The notes below the pieces were generated by a model that saw only the letters and a program-made list of their open reading frames with translations, did not search any database and had not been told where the DNA came from. DNA of 64,000 nt from Thuidium tamariscinum (Eukaryota > Streptophyta > Bryopsida > Hypnales > Thuidiaceae), in the NCBI GenBank assembly GCA_947034885.2, contig OX344749.2:38841682-38905681 (forward strand). The letters run 5' to 3'. The translations under genes and the position numbers were made by a program. Every line of letters starts with the position of its first letter. Positions within the stretch are counted from its first letter, which is position 1. Positions 10,470 to 22,261 of this stretch are shown here, in pieces.

Positions 10470-12050
10470 AAATTTCTCCACAACTAAGATTGTACCATAC
10501 ACATTACTTTTCAATTTTGTTCACAAAAACTGAAGCTCCTCATAGTGAAGTGAAAACATAGTAATTGTGTTCAAAGTCAAATTTCAAACCTCATTTGGGA
10601 GTGATTGCAAGAAACACTATACATTTTTGGCTCAAAAACGTAGTTTTTAGCCACAAAATTGGCAATACTGCGTGATCTCGGCAGTGTAGTGCATTAGCAC
10701 TATGCTTGCAAATCTCAACTGTCGATTTTGGGCACCTGCAGATCTGAACCGCTGGTCAATACTATGTAGTCCTATAGACTACTACAAAGTACTATTAGGG
10801 CCACTAGTAGCAAAAAATAGCAAAGAATAGGATTGTGGACCTTTTCATTTTCAGTAATCCAAAAAAAATTCAAAAAATTCTTTTAAGAAAATTCATTTTT
10901 CTAGAGAAGATTGTGCTCACATTGCAATAAAATATTCTTCTAGGAAATGTTTTCCCTCTACATAGCCTTTGAGCAAAAGAAGGTCACTTTGACCCCATAT
11001 GAGCAATAAACATGTTGCTATTTTCATGAAAACTCATTGCCATTCCTTGCAATGATAGTAGGCCTTCAACTTGTCCAATTCATGGCTTCTAATTTGGATT
11101 TTTGGGTCAAAAATAGGAATAAAATCCCCCAAAATGGACAAGTGGACATCCAATTGGGGGCAAGTTAAAAATAGTAAACTAATTTTAAGAAAATTAAGAA
11201 AATTACTCAACATATAAAACTTTTGTATGCACCTTCATTTCAAATTTCAAGCCTAACGAACAAAAGATGAAAAAGTTATGAGTAAAAAACTACCTATTAG
11301 AGGTCAAGGAGACTAAAAAAAAGACAAGTGTTTCTTGCAATCACCCTTAGGCATAGTAGAAAACCTTTTTAAAAAACAATTATATCAAAAAAAAAGTTGG
11401 GGAATCAAGCTAAGCTTTACTTCTAAAACTCCATTTGAGGTTTTAAGACTCCACCTAAGAGTTATAGACACATTTTAGAAAAGGGTTGGAAGGGAATTTT
11501 CTTTTAACCCTTTCAAACACCCTCTTTGAAATTTGTTTATAACTTTTTAGCAGAGTCTTGAAATCTCAAATGGATTTTTGTAGATGAAATTCAACTTTAT
11601 TACCCAACATTTTTAGTTAAAAGGTTTTGAGAAAAAGGTATTCTACTATACTTAAATGAGGTCTGAGATTCAACTTTTAACACAATTCTTGCATTTTTAC
11701 TTCACTTTGAGTGGTAGAGCTCTTTTTAGTCCTATTTCACATATGCCACATGGATTGTTTTACCTACCACTACCTCAATTGTATAAAGAATTTTCTTTGC
11801 ACCCTTTATAACATAAAATTGACTAAGTGGTTGAAAATTGTATGTGAGACAACATTAAGGATGTAGCACAAAAGCCACATTATTAAGTAACTATATGGGA
11901 ATTGGTTAACTTTTCCAATTGAAAATTGTGTGTTTTATTGCCTTATACTTTATTCTATTACCCTTGGCTACCCTAGTTTACAATGGTCTAACAACTTTTG
12001 CAAAATTCACCTCATTTGACCACATGGATATGACATATTTTGTAGGCTCC
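10470..12050 (-). repeat. Right arm of a large inverted repeat
   Basis: Reverse complement of the left arm at about 5060-7440. It preserves the empty sites for both insertions found in the left arm and has its own insertion at 10597-11346, which the left arm lacks. Interrupted arms separated by about 3 kb suggest either an old inverted duplication or a transposon with very long terminal repeats. No transposase is seen between the arms. Confidence 0.65.
10597..11346. mobile_element. 0.75 kb repeat of the GGGTGATTGCAAG family, copy 3
   Basis: Begins GGGAGTGATTGCAAGAAACAC and ends AAGTGTTTCTTGCAATCACC. The interior matches the copy at 56508-57225, including CAAAATGGACAAGTGGACAT compared with CAAAATGACCAAAGTAGACA. 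The left arm of the large inverted repeat shows the empty site at about 6080 (ACCTCATTTAAGCATAG), so the insertion postdates the inverted duplication. Confidence 0.7.
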
Positions 12051-13122
12051 CTCCTCTTTTTTTAATTGCTATGTATGTCACTATCAATCAACCCTTTGTT
12101 GGCCTGAAATTTTCTCTAATGGACTATTAGATGTTCATTACTTATATATCTTCTAAGGATGTAGTAACTAGTAGAAGAGAAAATATAGGTGCAAACAAAA
12201 GTATAGAGCCAAAAAAACGTTGGAAAAATAATAAAGTGATCAATTGCACTATAGTGTATAAAATGTCACTGGATGTCTTCTAAATACAATAGATAGTATG
12301 TAGAATAATGGGTTCCATTAGGAATAAAATTAGACTTAGGAATCCCCATTTATATTAGTTTAGAGAAACATGAATCTTAATTAGGGTTGGATTATGAAAA
12401 TTAAGTATTGGTTAGGATGATAGATGTTTAGATGTTGTTCCAATTGGGGTGACTTCAATTATTGAATGAAATCGTGCCACATCCACAAAATCAATGGATG
12501 GCTATTACAAAAGGATTTATGATTTATAATGCAGTCTCTTGGTTGTCTTTTTCAAATTAGGGTCTAAGTTTCCCAACATGCGAAGAATGTGTTGCCATTT
12601 CCAAGTTGTGATTTTGTGTCAAGTATTAGCTACCATTGTGGTTTTTGTTTACCTCACTACAATCTTGCTGGTTTGTGACAAGTCATGATTTTTATTTGCT
12701 TTTTATTCTAGATGTATGCTAATGGTGAAGACCAAAGGAGATTTTAGTGCCATGCAATCAAGATGGTAATTAGGTACTAGGTGAAGTTTGAGAATTAGAG
12801 TTGAAATCTGTCTATGCACAAAAATTAGCACTTCTATGATTTCAAGTTTTAGGAAACAATCTAAGGCAGAATGTATGAGACGAATTCCAAACATATGGAA
12901 ACCTTGTGAAAATAATATTTGATTCAAGGCCACTTGAGCTCCAAAGTTGTGATTTTGTGTCAAGTGCTGTAATAAATCATTAGGGATGTTCTTTACCTTG
13001 TTTCAAAGCTTGCTGTGGTGATGGAGGGCCATGTGGGTATTGTGGGAAGGCCAAACTTATGGTCTTGTTGATCTGTATAGTTGCATACATTTATGCTTAT
13101 AAGGTAGTGCAAGATGTATGTA
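12051..13122. other. AT-rich intergenic DNA
   Basis: No gene or defined repeat is recognised. Two short similar phrases around TTGTGATTTTGTGTCAAGT (near 12606 and 12948) are the only internal repetition noticed. Confidence 0.3.
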
Positions 13123-14520
13123 CAGTAGGGTACCAATCAAAATGGCGTTTTTGAATCCGCAGTGAGAGAAATTTCAGTACTGCCAACTTTGAAAGCCTCC
13201 TGAGAGCTCAAAAATTGGCATTTTACCACGAAGTTTTGACCACAGCATCATCTTTAAGTAAATTATATGCATGCCAAATTTCAAAGCCAAAAGATTCACA
13301 GAAAAAAAGTTATTCAAAATCTACCAACATGGGTAGTGGTGAGAAACATTTCACTACTTTCAACTTTGACACCTTCCTAAGGATTGAGTTTTTTTTCTTT
13401 TTCCATGAAATTTTTGTCATGAAACAATATCCATGTTTTTAATATGTACAAAAAATTTCAAGTTAAAAAAGTTTTTTTAAAGAAGATATTTGAAATCTCC
13501 CAACAGGTGTAGTTTTGAGAAAATTTTCACAATTGCCAACTTTGACACCCTCCCAAGGTCTGAAAATTTTGTTTCATACCATGAATTTTTTTTTGTGAAG
13601 TCATCTTTATGTTAATAATATGTTCTCCAAATTTCAAGTTCAAATGAATTACCAAAAAAAAGATATACAAAATCTCCCAACATGTGTAGTTGTGAGGAGG
13701 AGTTTTTGAGCCCTTAGTATAGTGTTATTTTGTGGAACAAAGTTTGACACGAATGTAAAAACTCAACCTCACAACTACACATGTTGAGAGATTTTGAATA
13801 TCTTTTTTTGAGTAAGTGTTTTGAACTTGAAATTTAGAACATATATTATCAACATAAAGTTGATCTTATTCAAAAAAATTCATGTAAAATAGACAAATTT
13901 TCAGCCCTTGGGAGGGTGTCAAAGTTGGCAATAGTGAAAATTTCCTCGCAACTACACATGTTGGGAGATTTTGTATATCTTTTTTTTGGTAATTCATTTG
14001 AACTTGAAATTTGGAGAACATATTATTAACATAAAGATGACTTCACAAAAAAAAAATTCATGGTATGAAACAAAATTTTCAGACCTTGGGAGGGTGTCAA
14101 AGTTGGCAATTGTGAAAATTTTCTCAAAACTACACCTGTTGGGAGATTTCAAATATCTTCTTTAAAAAAACTTTTTTTAACTTGAAATTTTTTGTACATA
14201 TTAAAAACATGGATATTGTTTCATGACAAAATTTTCATGGAAAAAGAAAAAAAACTCAATCCTTAGGAAGGTGTCAAAGTTGAAAGTAGTGAAATGTTTC
14301 TCACCACTACCCATGTTGGTAGATTTTGAATAACTTTTTTTCTGTGAATCTTTTGGCTTTGAAATTTGGCATGCATATAACTTACTTAAAGATGATGCTG
14401 TGGTCAAAACTTCGTGGTAAAATGCCAATTTTTGAGCTCTCGGGAGGCTTTCAAAGTTGGCAGTACTGAAATTTCTCTCACTGCGGATTCAAAAACGCCA
14501 TTTTGATTGGTACCCTACTG
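13123..14520. mobile_element. 1.4 kb palindromic foldback element with TA-flanked ends
   Basis: Two arms of 577 bp (13123-13699 and 13944-14520) are reverse complements with only rare differences and surround a 244 bp spacer. The ends are CAGTAGGGTACCAATC and its complement, flanked by TA on both sides, which fits Tc1/mariner-type (including pogo) integration. Each arm contains three diverged tandem subunits of about 180 bp. Each subunit has the pattern CCAACTTTGA, then AATTTCAA, then CAACATG. The spacer holds a fourth, inverted subunit. There is no transposase. The 75-codon ORFs visible in both arms are mirror copies and are not considered genes. A transcript would fold into a long hairpin. 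A single-arm relative is at 31373-31923. Confidence 0.85.
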
Positions 14521-14522
14521 TA

Positions 14523-15884
14523 TATGGAGAAGATTGAGTGAAAGAATATCTTGGTCAAGGAGTTGACATGTTGATTAGCTACACAAAATAGTGACAATAG
14601 GTTGACTTAGCCCCTCATCACCCAAGGGGACAAAAAATGTCCTTGCATGGTGTGGTAGTCCAATTCAAAGTGTTGTAACTTTTGCATTTGATGCCTTAAT
14701 TTAATCAAATTTATTGGGGAAAGTTGAGCATAGTAGTCTAGTTTGTGTAGGAAATTTTCAAATCAATTCAATATGTACTTATTTTTTTGAAGCCATTTGA
14801 AGTTCAATTGTTGAATTTGAGTTCACCAAATTGCATCTAATGGTTGAAACTTTGGGGGCTTTTATCTTTCTCACACAATGTTTGTTTTTAATAAATAAAA
14901 TATTTATTGGGTTATATTTCCCTTGAAGTTTGATTGCTGTGGTAGAGTTTTCATATCAATCCAAATTATTTTGAATGTTTGGGACCAATTTGAAGTTTGA
15001 AATCAAGACATTTTTGGATTAAATTGAACTTGACCAGTTTTTTTCTTTTTCATATATCATCCCATTCCAATAAAAAAAGAATTTAGAGAAATTGCACATG
15101 TATACTAGTTTAGTTAGTGTGATTAAATTTAATATCAATCCAAGAAGTTGTGAATGATCGAGAAGCATTTTAGTAGAGGGAGGTTCAACCGTAGATGTTT
15201 TTTTTGCAACTTTTTTCATTAATTTTCGACATTTCAAAACAATTTTGCAAACACAAAGAATGAATTTATTGATATTTTCTTTCACCAATGTGTTGGTATT
15301 CTAGTTTTGATTCACTTTTGAGAGAAAAAGAAATTCATTTGAATAGGTTTAGAAATCAAATTTTACCTCCAAATGTGTTTTTAGGAAAATTTCAATATCT
15401 TTTTCAACACCAAAGTATAATACTTTTGAAACTATGTGGCTAAATGACTCCAATTTGCATCCACATCATCTACAATATGTACACTACAAGATTGTATGGT
15501 TGAGATTTTCATACCTTAATGACATTTAGACTTATAACACTTGAAAAGCAAGGATGATGCTATGCATGTATAGGCTTTAGGTGGTGACGGGGGTTGACAA
15601 TTAGGTTGCCTTATTGTAAGAAAGTTACTTTATAAGCCATCAAAGTCAACAAATATTTTAAAAAAACATTTCCATCATACACATGGAAGAATTGAAGATA
15701 TTTATATTGTGTCAAATGTCAAGAATTTTTTGGGGGCAATCTAATTTCTCTATTTTGTATAGTTGGAGTGTGAGAAATAATAATTTGTTACTGATCACGG
15801 GCTTGGATGTGTTATACTCAAAGGTCAAGGTGAACCAGCCCCCTCCCTCATCCCTCCAAACTTCCAAAGCCACTCCAAAAGTGT
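14523..15884. other. AT-rich intergenic DNA
   Basis: No gene, RNA or defined element is recognised in this stretch. Confidence 0.3.
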
Positions 15885-15995
15885 GAGTAAAAAAATGCCC
15901 CCTACTTTGTGCCATGTTTAGGGTATGTTCTTGACCACTCCCACCTTATTTGGGATCTCTAATTGGAAATATGAATTCAGAATTTGCAAATTTCA
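15885..15995. repeat. Dispersed repeat shared with 54.41-54.54 kb
   Basis: The phrases CTATTTTGTGCCATGTTT-like, GTATGTTCTTGACCA and AATATGAATTCA occur in the same order here and at about 54408-54540. This is a fragment of an unclassified dispersed repeat. Confidence 0.5.
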
Positions 15996-16905
15996 TAAGG
16001 TGTGGAAAATAAACAGTTTCAGTGTTTCAGTTTCTCTCAGGGACGAGGGAGGGAGTCAGTTCATCAGCCATACTAGACGAGCAGGTCTAATTTACCAGAC
16101 CGAAATGTCAGAATCCCAGGGGAACACGGCAAAGTGCACAGTAAGCAATTTGCTGTGCTGGGATTTGCTCAACATGCTTGGACACAATGAATCTTCTCTG
16201 CAATAAGGATACTGTACCGGTCGGCACTCGCTCTGTACAGTCCCCCCCACCCCACCCTTTATTCTCGAGGCACGGAGCTCCGCAGCTTAGTGAGCTTACA
16301 GGTTCTCAGGCCTCGGAGCTTACGTGCAGGTGTGATACTCCAGATTAATACCGTGCTGACAAATAATACTCTCCACTGAGTTGCACGAGTCAATACAAAA
16401 AACAAATGCAATTTTTTATTTATTTTTGGCACACACTGAAAATATTTCACTGGAGTAAGCAAAAAACGCTTTCCGACTCTGCAAGCAACGCAAGAGTTCA
16501 AAACACACAACGACTGAAACGATTAGAGCCAACCCAGGCCTCCCGGGTACTGTACAGATCAGGTGAAGAAGGTCTAACGCAAGCTTATGCAGTTTGAAAC
16601 CCTCCCAAGGAACTGACTCTCACATTATCGGCTCTACACGGGAAGGGGAGGAGGACGCTCACCGTGGACAAAAACTACATGTACAGGACAGGACATTTAC
16701 AGTGAATGTGAGGGAAATTAAATAGGACTTCACTAGAAAAGCGAGACACTGCTCCAAGGACAGAGACTCTCGTGCTGTAAGTTAGATGCTTGTCACAATT
16801 AATAACTACTCTGGTCTTTTTGTACATGTATTCGGAATGCTGAGCCAACTGTCGGCACTTGAGATGTTTGTGCGAAAGATTAATTGTGGTACTGTCTTGG
16901 TGTTT
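15996..16905. other. Downstream flank of copy B
   Basis: A stretch of higher GC than its surroundings lying 3' of copy B on the minus strand, probably including its 3' untranslated region. No exon homologous to the family is seen here. A C-rich run occurs at about 16241-16257. Confidence 0.35.
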
Positions 16906-17789
16906 TCAGCTGCGCACATCAGCGATCTCTGCAGCCAATGCTCTCAGAAATGCAGCGAAGGGCGATGAGGTGAGCACATACACGCCGGAGTCACCAATCA
17001 GGGAAGGGAAATTCTCTTCCACGGTCTTCATTTCCCCAACGAGTTTCCTCAAAGACGCCTTCCACAGAGTCATGTTCAGAAGATCCGTCGGTAACGGCTC
17101 ATTAGCTGGTGGAAGCACCTTCACATTGTCAGCCATGGTGAGTAACACGCTGCAAAACGTCTCTCTGTCCTTGAGATTTTTCATCAGAAAATTGGGCCCT
17201 TGTCTGTACAGAAACTGAAGGCACTGGGAGTGGGAAATTCCGTCTAAAACGACATTACCAGTCTCGTCACCAGTGAAATTTTCTTCTTCACTCACGGGGA
17301 ATGGAGATCCTTTTGAACCTGACAAGTACACAGTAGAGTTCAGAAAAAATAAACATCAGATCTTGGATGCATGATCAATTTTGCGGAAGCACTGACCTCT
17401 AGAAAAGGGTGATAGAAAGGGGAAAAACACAATTCTTCACAAAGGTGGTCGTACACCGCTACTTAACATACCTTGTTCGTCCAAAATTTTCATAGCTGCG
17501 TTGTCAGAGCCCCGCCCTTCCCAGTTCTGCAGATGCCCTGCTATCATGTGGTCTTCGCGAGCACCGACAACAATGCGAGGCCTTCCTGATTTCGACATGA
17601 GGGGCGAAGTGGTGGATTTCGGGAGCCTCTCCTCGTCGTCGACGTTGAAATGAACTCCAGGAACTCGAGTCTCCAAAACGTATGTCAAGAATTCGTTTCT
17701 TCTGAATGGTATAGCTGCGGAGCTCAGTGCATGATGCAGCGAGAACGGTGTCATAGTGGTGTCGGCCAACGTTTCTTCACACAAACGAT
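16906..17789 (-). CDS. Unrecognised gene family, copy B: last two exons
   Basis: The most diverged and apparently intact member. The upstream exon 17789-17472 and downstream exon 17318-16906 are separated by a 153 bp GT-AG intron (17471-17319; donor G|GTATGT, acceptor TTGTCAG|GT). The exons join in frame as one glycine codon split at the junction, giving about 242 codons. Shared motifs are FRRNEF, LETRVPGVHF, WEGRGSD, then VKVLPPANEPLP, SGVYVLTSSPFAAFLRALA and a terminal EIADVRS. Relative to A and C it carries an extra stretch (MSKSGRPRIVVGAREDH) in the first exon. The upstream acceptor (TGTACAG|ATCG) matches the positions in A and C, so at least one further 5' exon is expected but not found. 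A short in-frame extension to an ATG at 17835 is the alternative start. Function unknown. Confidence 0.65.
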
Positions 17790-18266
17790 CTGTACAGGAC
17801 AACAACACATGCCATGGATTAAACCGCGCATTCAAAACTGATCTGAGCTCCAGACAATGATCTCAGTGCATCACCATGCAATTGAGCAACTCCCCTTAGA
17901 TATGTAAATTGGCAAGCGCACACTTATTAAGTAAACCATTCTGTAGCTCTTCCACCACTCTACCTCAGTCTGGCATAGATCGAGGCATACAAATTAAATT
18001 CAACAAATTAAAGCGATACAAAGTGGGATTGCCAGACCAGAATTTAATAAAGGCAGGCTGGATTGCAGAACAAATTGATAACTAGTTCGTGCACTTACAA
18101 GATCGATCGATAGATTGGAAGGTCCTAACTAACAAGAGAGCCGAAGGCTGAAGATCGCGAAAGGTGGAGGGTCGCCTTTGAATGATGAAGATCTCTGAAA
18201 TAATGCGAGTACTGAGACGAATGATAGAATCAAGTGCACAAATATATCGCTCGCTCTGATGGTTTC
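17790..18266. other. Upstream flank of copy B
   Basis: Region 5' to copy B on the minus strand, between the exons and the minisatellite. It should hold the missing 5' exon or promoter, but I cannot identify either. Confidence 0.3.
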
Positions 18267-18756
18267 GACCGGGTCGCCCTGCCTGGTGGGGACCCATGGA
18301 AATGGAACCAGGAGTGATTCTTCAAAGCGTCCCGTGCGATCTCGAACTTTGATCCACGCAGGCAGGCAGGCAGGCAGGCAGGGCTCGTAGTGCGTTCGAA
18401 TGACCGGGGTGCCCTGCCTGGTGGGGACCCACGGAAATGGACCAGGAGTGATTCTTCAAAGCGTCCCGTGCGATCTCGAACTTTGATCCACGCAGGCAGG
18501 CAGGCAGGCAGGGCTCGTAGTGCGTTCGAGTGACCGGGGTGCCCTGCCTGGTGGGGACCCACGGAAATGGAACCAGGAGTGATTCTTCAAAGCGTCCCGT
18601 GGCGATCTCGAACTTTGATCCGCGCACGCAGGCAGGCAGGCAGGGCAGGCAGTGCGTTCGAGTGACCGGGGTGCCCTGCCTGGTGGGGACCCATGGAAAT
18701 GGAACCAGGAGTGATTCTTCAAAGCGTCCCGTGGCGATCTCGAACTTTGATCCACG

Positions 18757-18790
<34 letters not shown>

Positions 18791-19049
18791 TCGTAGTGCG
18801 TTCGAATGACCGGGGTGCCCTGCCTGGTGGGGATCCATGGAAATGGACCAGGAGTGATTCTTCAAAGCGTCCCGTGGCGATCTCGAACTTTGATCCGCGC
18901 AGGCAGGCAGGCAGGCAGGCAGTGCGTTCGAGTGACCGGGGTGCCCTGCCTGGTGGGGACCCATGGAAATGGAACCAGGAGTGATTCTTCAAAGCGTCCC
19001 GTGGCGATCTCGAACTTTGAGCCACGCAGGCAGGCAGGCAGTGCGTTGG
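18267..19049. repeat. GC-rich 126-144 bp minisatellite, six units
   Basis: Units begin GACCGGGGTGCCCTGCCTGG at 18267, 18402, 18532, 18664, 18808 and 18934. Each contains AAATGG, AGGAGTGATTCTTCAAAGCG and a GGCA tetranucleotide run of variable copy number, which explains the varying unit length. Units are nearly identical, implying recent expansion. The array gives rise to long ORFs on both strands encoding repetitive peptides such as PACLPACLRGSKFEI. These shift frame with the tetranucleotide number and are treated as non-genic. The array starts about 480 bp upstream of copy B on its 5' side. Confidence 0.9.
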
Positions 19050-20458
19050 AATTGGTTACCTACTTTTCAAATCTGACTTGCTAATAGAGGATAGAAAGAC
19101 TTCACATCACTTTTGCAATTTTAATACTTTCATCGTCAGACACTATAATTTTTCACTTCAGAAGTGATATTGTTGTGTGTTTTTTTCAACACACTTTCTA
19201 ACATGTCTAGTTTGAATTTGTATGGTTACACTTCTTAAAAAATAGATACAACTGATGAAAATATTGGCATTTTATTCAATTTAGAGCAAATTCCAAGAAG
19301 CTCAAAACAAGCCTTGGGCATTTTGAAATTAATACAATGAGTTTTCATTTTTCTTAAAAGTAAATAAATAATTCAGCCAGCTTAGTGAGGCATTTGTGTG
19401 TTATTGCTCTAAAAAATACTAGTTCCCCAAAAAATATTGTTTCTTTGAAAATTATTGTTGAGTGGAAATTTTTTCTCCATGTATAGTACCAATAAATAAT
19501 CATACAAACTAATTATTTTTTCATTCAAATTCTTTTGCGTAATATGGAAAAGAAGTAAAAAAATTTATCTTGCATAATTAATACTCACTTCTTATACAAT
19601 TCCAATCAAGCATATTAAATTTCAATTTCCAAAAACAAAATTCCATTTCTTATATATATATGAACAAATAGAAAACACTAAATGTTTCTTTAAAAAAACA
19701 AAAAACATAACATCCCCCAAGCCCAGAAACTTGTACCTCAGGTTATTCTTGTATTATATATAGGGGTCATCAACATTAAAATGGCTTAGAGGATGCCTTT
19801 TGTTAAAATTATATCAAATTAAAAAGACCAAAAAGTTAGGTGAAGGCCAAATTAAAAGAAAATTATGTGTAAAAAAAAAAAACTCTCAATATATATGAAG
19901 AATTAAAACACCTATGCATAGTTTTTAAAAATCCATACAAAAAGTTATCTCCAATTAAAATTGAATTTTTATTAAAAAAAACCCAAAGTTGGGTAGCTCG
20001 GCCTATGATACATGTATTTAAAAAACCCTCATATAATTAGATATTTAATGCTATTATTATCCTCAAAAAATATCCATTTTATATATATAATTCCATTTTT
20101 GGATTCCTTGTTAAAAGGGCTACAAGAATTTCCTACATTAGAACAAATTATATACTCTGAGAATAGATTAAAATGCATTAAAAGTGATTGTAATCAAGGC
20201 CATATAATATGGGAGTTGTGTATCTGGGGCTAGTACTAAAGAGAATAAGAGAAACAAGAAAAACAAAACAAAAAATGAAAACCTAAATAAAAGGACCACA
20301 ACTAAAGGCCCTTTTCATTCCTTAGAATTGAAGAACCACATCTACGAGCTAAAATTGGTGATTGCAATGATACATCATCAAATCTCTTCCATATAGTGAT
20401 TGCAAGCTATCATAAATGATGATAGGAAGAAAGTTAATTAGGGTTTGATAAAAGCAAT
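19050..20458. other. AT-rich intergenic DNA
   Basis: No gene or defined element is recognised; several A/T homopolymer tracts occur. Confidence 0.3.
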
Positions 20459-21042
20459 CTAGCCATAGTCTACTAAAGATTTCCAAAGAGTCTTTTGGAA
20501 AAGTACTAAAGGCCACTTGTTCTGAGAAAACACCAAACTACTGTGGGAGATCCATATAATCGAAACCGCAGAGCCTTTCAAAAGAAACCAAAGAGTCCAG
20601 TGACTTTGGTAACAATAGAAGTAGCACAGTATAGATGTGCTAAAGATATATTTGGCGACATCACATCTAGTATGTGTTCCCATCATTGGTTGTACTCTGA
20701 ACATATGCTGTAGAATAGATTGGGCATACTCCCAAGTTTCTTGTGTATAGGGGCATAAAAAACCCGGTGTAAAGAATTTTCATCAAGATGTGATTGCAAT
20801 GAGTGTTGATACCATTGGCAATGCAAGCCCCATGCAGGCTCGCCACATGTGAACAACAATCGCCTTATGGCTGACAGACCAAATGAAAACCAAATCTTTC
20901 TAGGATCTTGTTTTATGCTACACAATCTTTCATTGAGGTGAAAATGAAGGAGGAAAGATGTCATTCCATTTTGATGAGATTGTGGTTTAGGGTTGTTGAT
21001 CCTTGGTAAAAAAGATTGTCCAAACAGAGTAGTATATTCCAT
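20459..21042 (-). pseudogene. Possible decayed non-LTR retrotransposon zinc-binding region
   Basis: The minus strand has coding-like sequence spread over two frames. One frame reads GLHCQWYQHSLQSHL and, after a frameshift, another reads CPYTQETWEYAQSILQ. The order of a Cys pair, a His, a Cys-Pro and a Trp resembles the reverse-transcriptase-associated zinc-binding region found at the end of plant LINE-type polyproteins. No reverse transcriptase domain is present upstream. The resemblance is by eye only and could be chance. Confidence 0.25.
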
Positions 21043-21067
21043 TAATGAACATCTATTAATCCTTTAA

Positions 21068-22257
21068 CCCCTAAAGTTCTATGACTATGTATTCACCAAA
21101 AACGCTCAAAAACTGCCATTTCTAGTACAACTACCAATTTTCTTGAAAAAAACAATTTTTGACACATGTAACCATAGGATCTTGTAGTATAATGTCTAAA
21201 AACATGTGATAAAAATTTCAAAAAATTCCACCATGTGGATCAAAAGATATAAATGGTCAATTTCGTTAAAATGGCGATACCCCAATAAAATGGCATGACA
21301 TTCCATTAAAATGGCATGATATTACTTTAAAATGGCACAACATTCCATTGAAATGGCACATTTTTTTCTACCACTAAGCCTCTATGTCAAAATGGTACAA
21401 AAATATGTCAAAATGGCACTTGAAATTTGTCAAAGTGGCACATGGAATATGTCAAAATGGCACTGGAATTTTCCAAAATGGCACTTGGAATACCGCCATT
21501 TTAACAAAATTGACCATATAAGCATTCAAATTCACCAAAACCATTTTTTCAATCCTGCAAAAAACCGGGCAGCTGCACTTCACAAGCTCACTTCTCAAGG
21601 AAAAAATGTTGAAAATGGTGGTGCCTCTTTGAATTCAGTTTCCTAAACAAGATGGAGATATGCTCAAAAAATTTCATGTCATTTGGAATTGTACAACATA
21701 TAGGAAAAAAATAGTAAGTAAAAAGAAGTAGAGAATGATTCATAATACTAAATTGTTAAGAATTTAATTATAGAATTAAAAAATGACAATCCCAATGGTT
21801 GTAATGTTGTAATAATCAATCTACATCCTAGGATTTTATTTTTTTACAAAAATATTGAAAATTGAGTGAAATAAACGACTTCGAAGTTTCTTTAATAGTG
21901 GAGAATCCATTACTGCCCGCAAAAAAAAAACCTCATAACTTTTGACTCTTTGATTGAAATGGAATGATTCAAAGCTTTCCACTTATATATAAATGTAGAA
22001 GACCAGTTTAAAATTTTCATTTTTGAAAAAAGTGATTTTTTTTATCTACCCGAACTGCCCAGTTACGAAAAAAAGCAACATATTAGGCCATAACTTTTGA
22101 CTCATATCTCCAAATGTCATGAAATTTGGTACACATGAAGATATTCCTTGCCCCCACCTTCTATTAAAATTTCAGCCCAAAATATTCAAATTTCCAATCA
22201 CACGTACCTGCCCAAAATTTCTATACGGCCAAAAAATGCATGTTGGTCCTTTAGGGG
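21068..22257 (+). mobile_element. TTAA-flanked element, copy 3, with nested MITE
   Basis: The ends are CCCCTAAAG and CTTTAGGGG, flanked by TTAA at 21064-21067 and 22258-22261. The total of 1190 bp includes a 265 bp MITE plus its 4 bp duplication. Removing these leaves about 921 bp, matching the 921 and 947 bp of copies at 6.3 and 57.96 kb. No transposase ORF. Confidence 0.75.
21253..21517. mobile_element. MITE of the GTTAAAATGG family with 22 bp internal periodicity
   Basis: The 265 bp element has terminal inverted repeats ATGGTCAATTTCGTTAAAAT and ATTTTAACAAAATTGACCAT. It is flanked by ATAA on both sides (21249-21252 and 21518-21521). The homologous site at about 58140 is empty (AGATATAAGCATTTG). 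Inside, AAAATGGCA recurs roughly every 22 bp in two arrays of about four and five units. Confidence 0.8.
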
Positions 22258-22261
22258 TTAA

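Noticed and set aside
13215..14428. Two nearly identical 75-codon ORFs in opposite orientation
   Set aside because: They are mirror images within the palindromic arms, contain homopolymer-derived F runs, and have no domain.
15019..15288. 89-codon minus-strand ORF
   Set aside because: AT-rich composition like its flanks, no domain and no conservation within the window.
18322..19025. Long ORFs on both strands encoding PACLPAC-type repetitive peptides
   Set aside because: They are produced by the 130 bp minisatellite, occur in several frames on both strands, and change frame with the tetranucleotide number.
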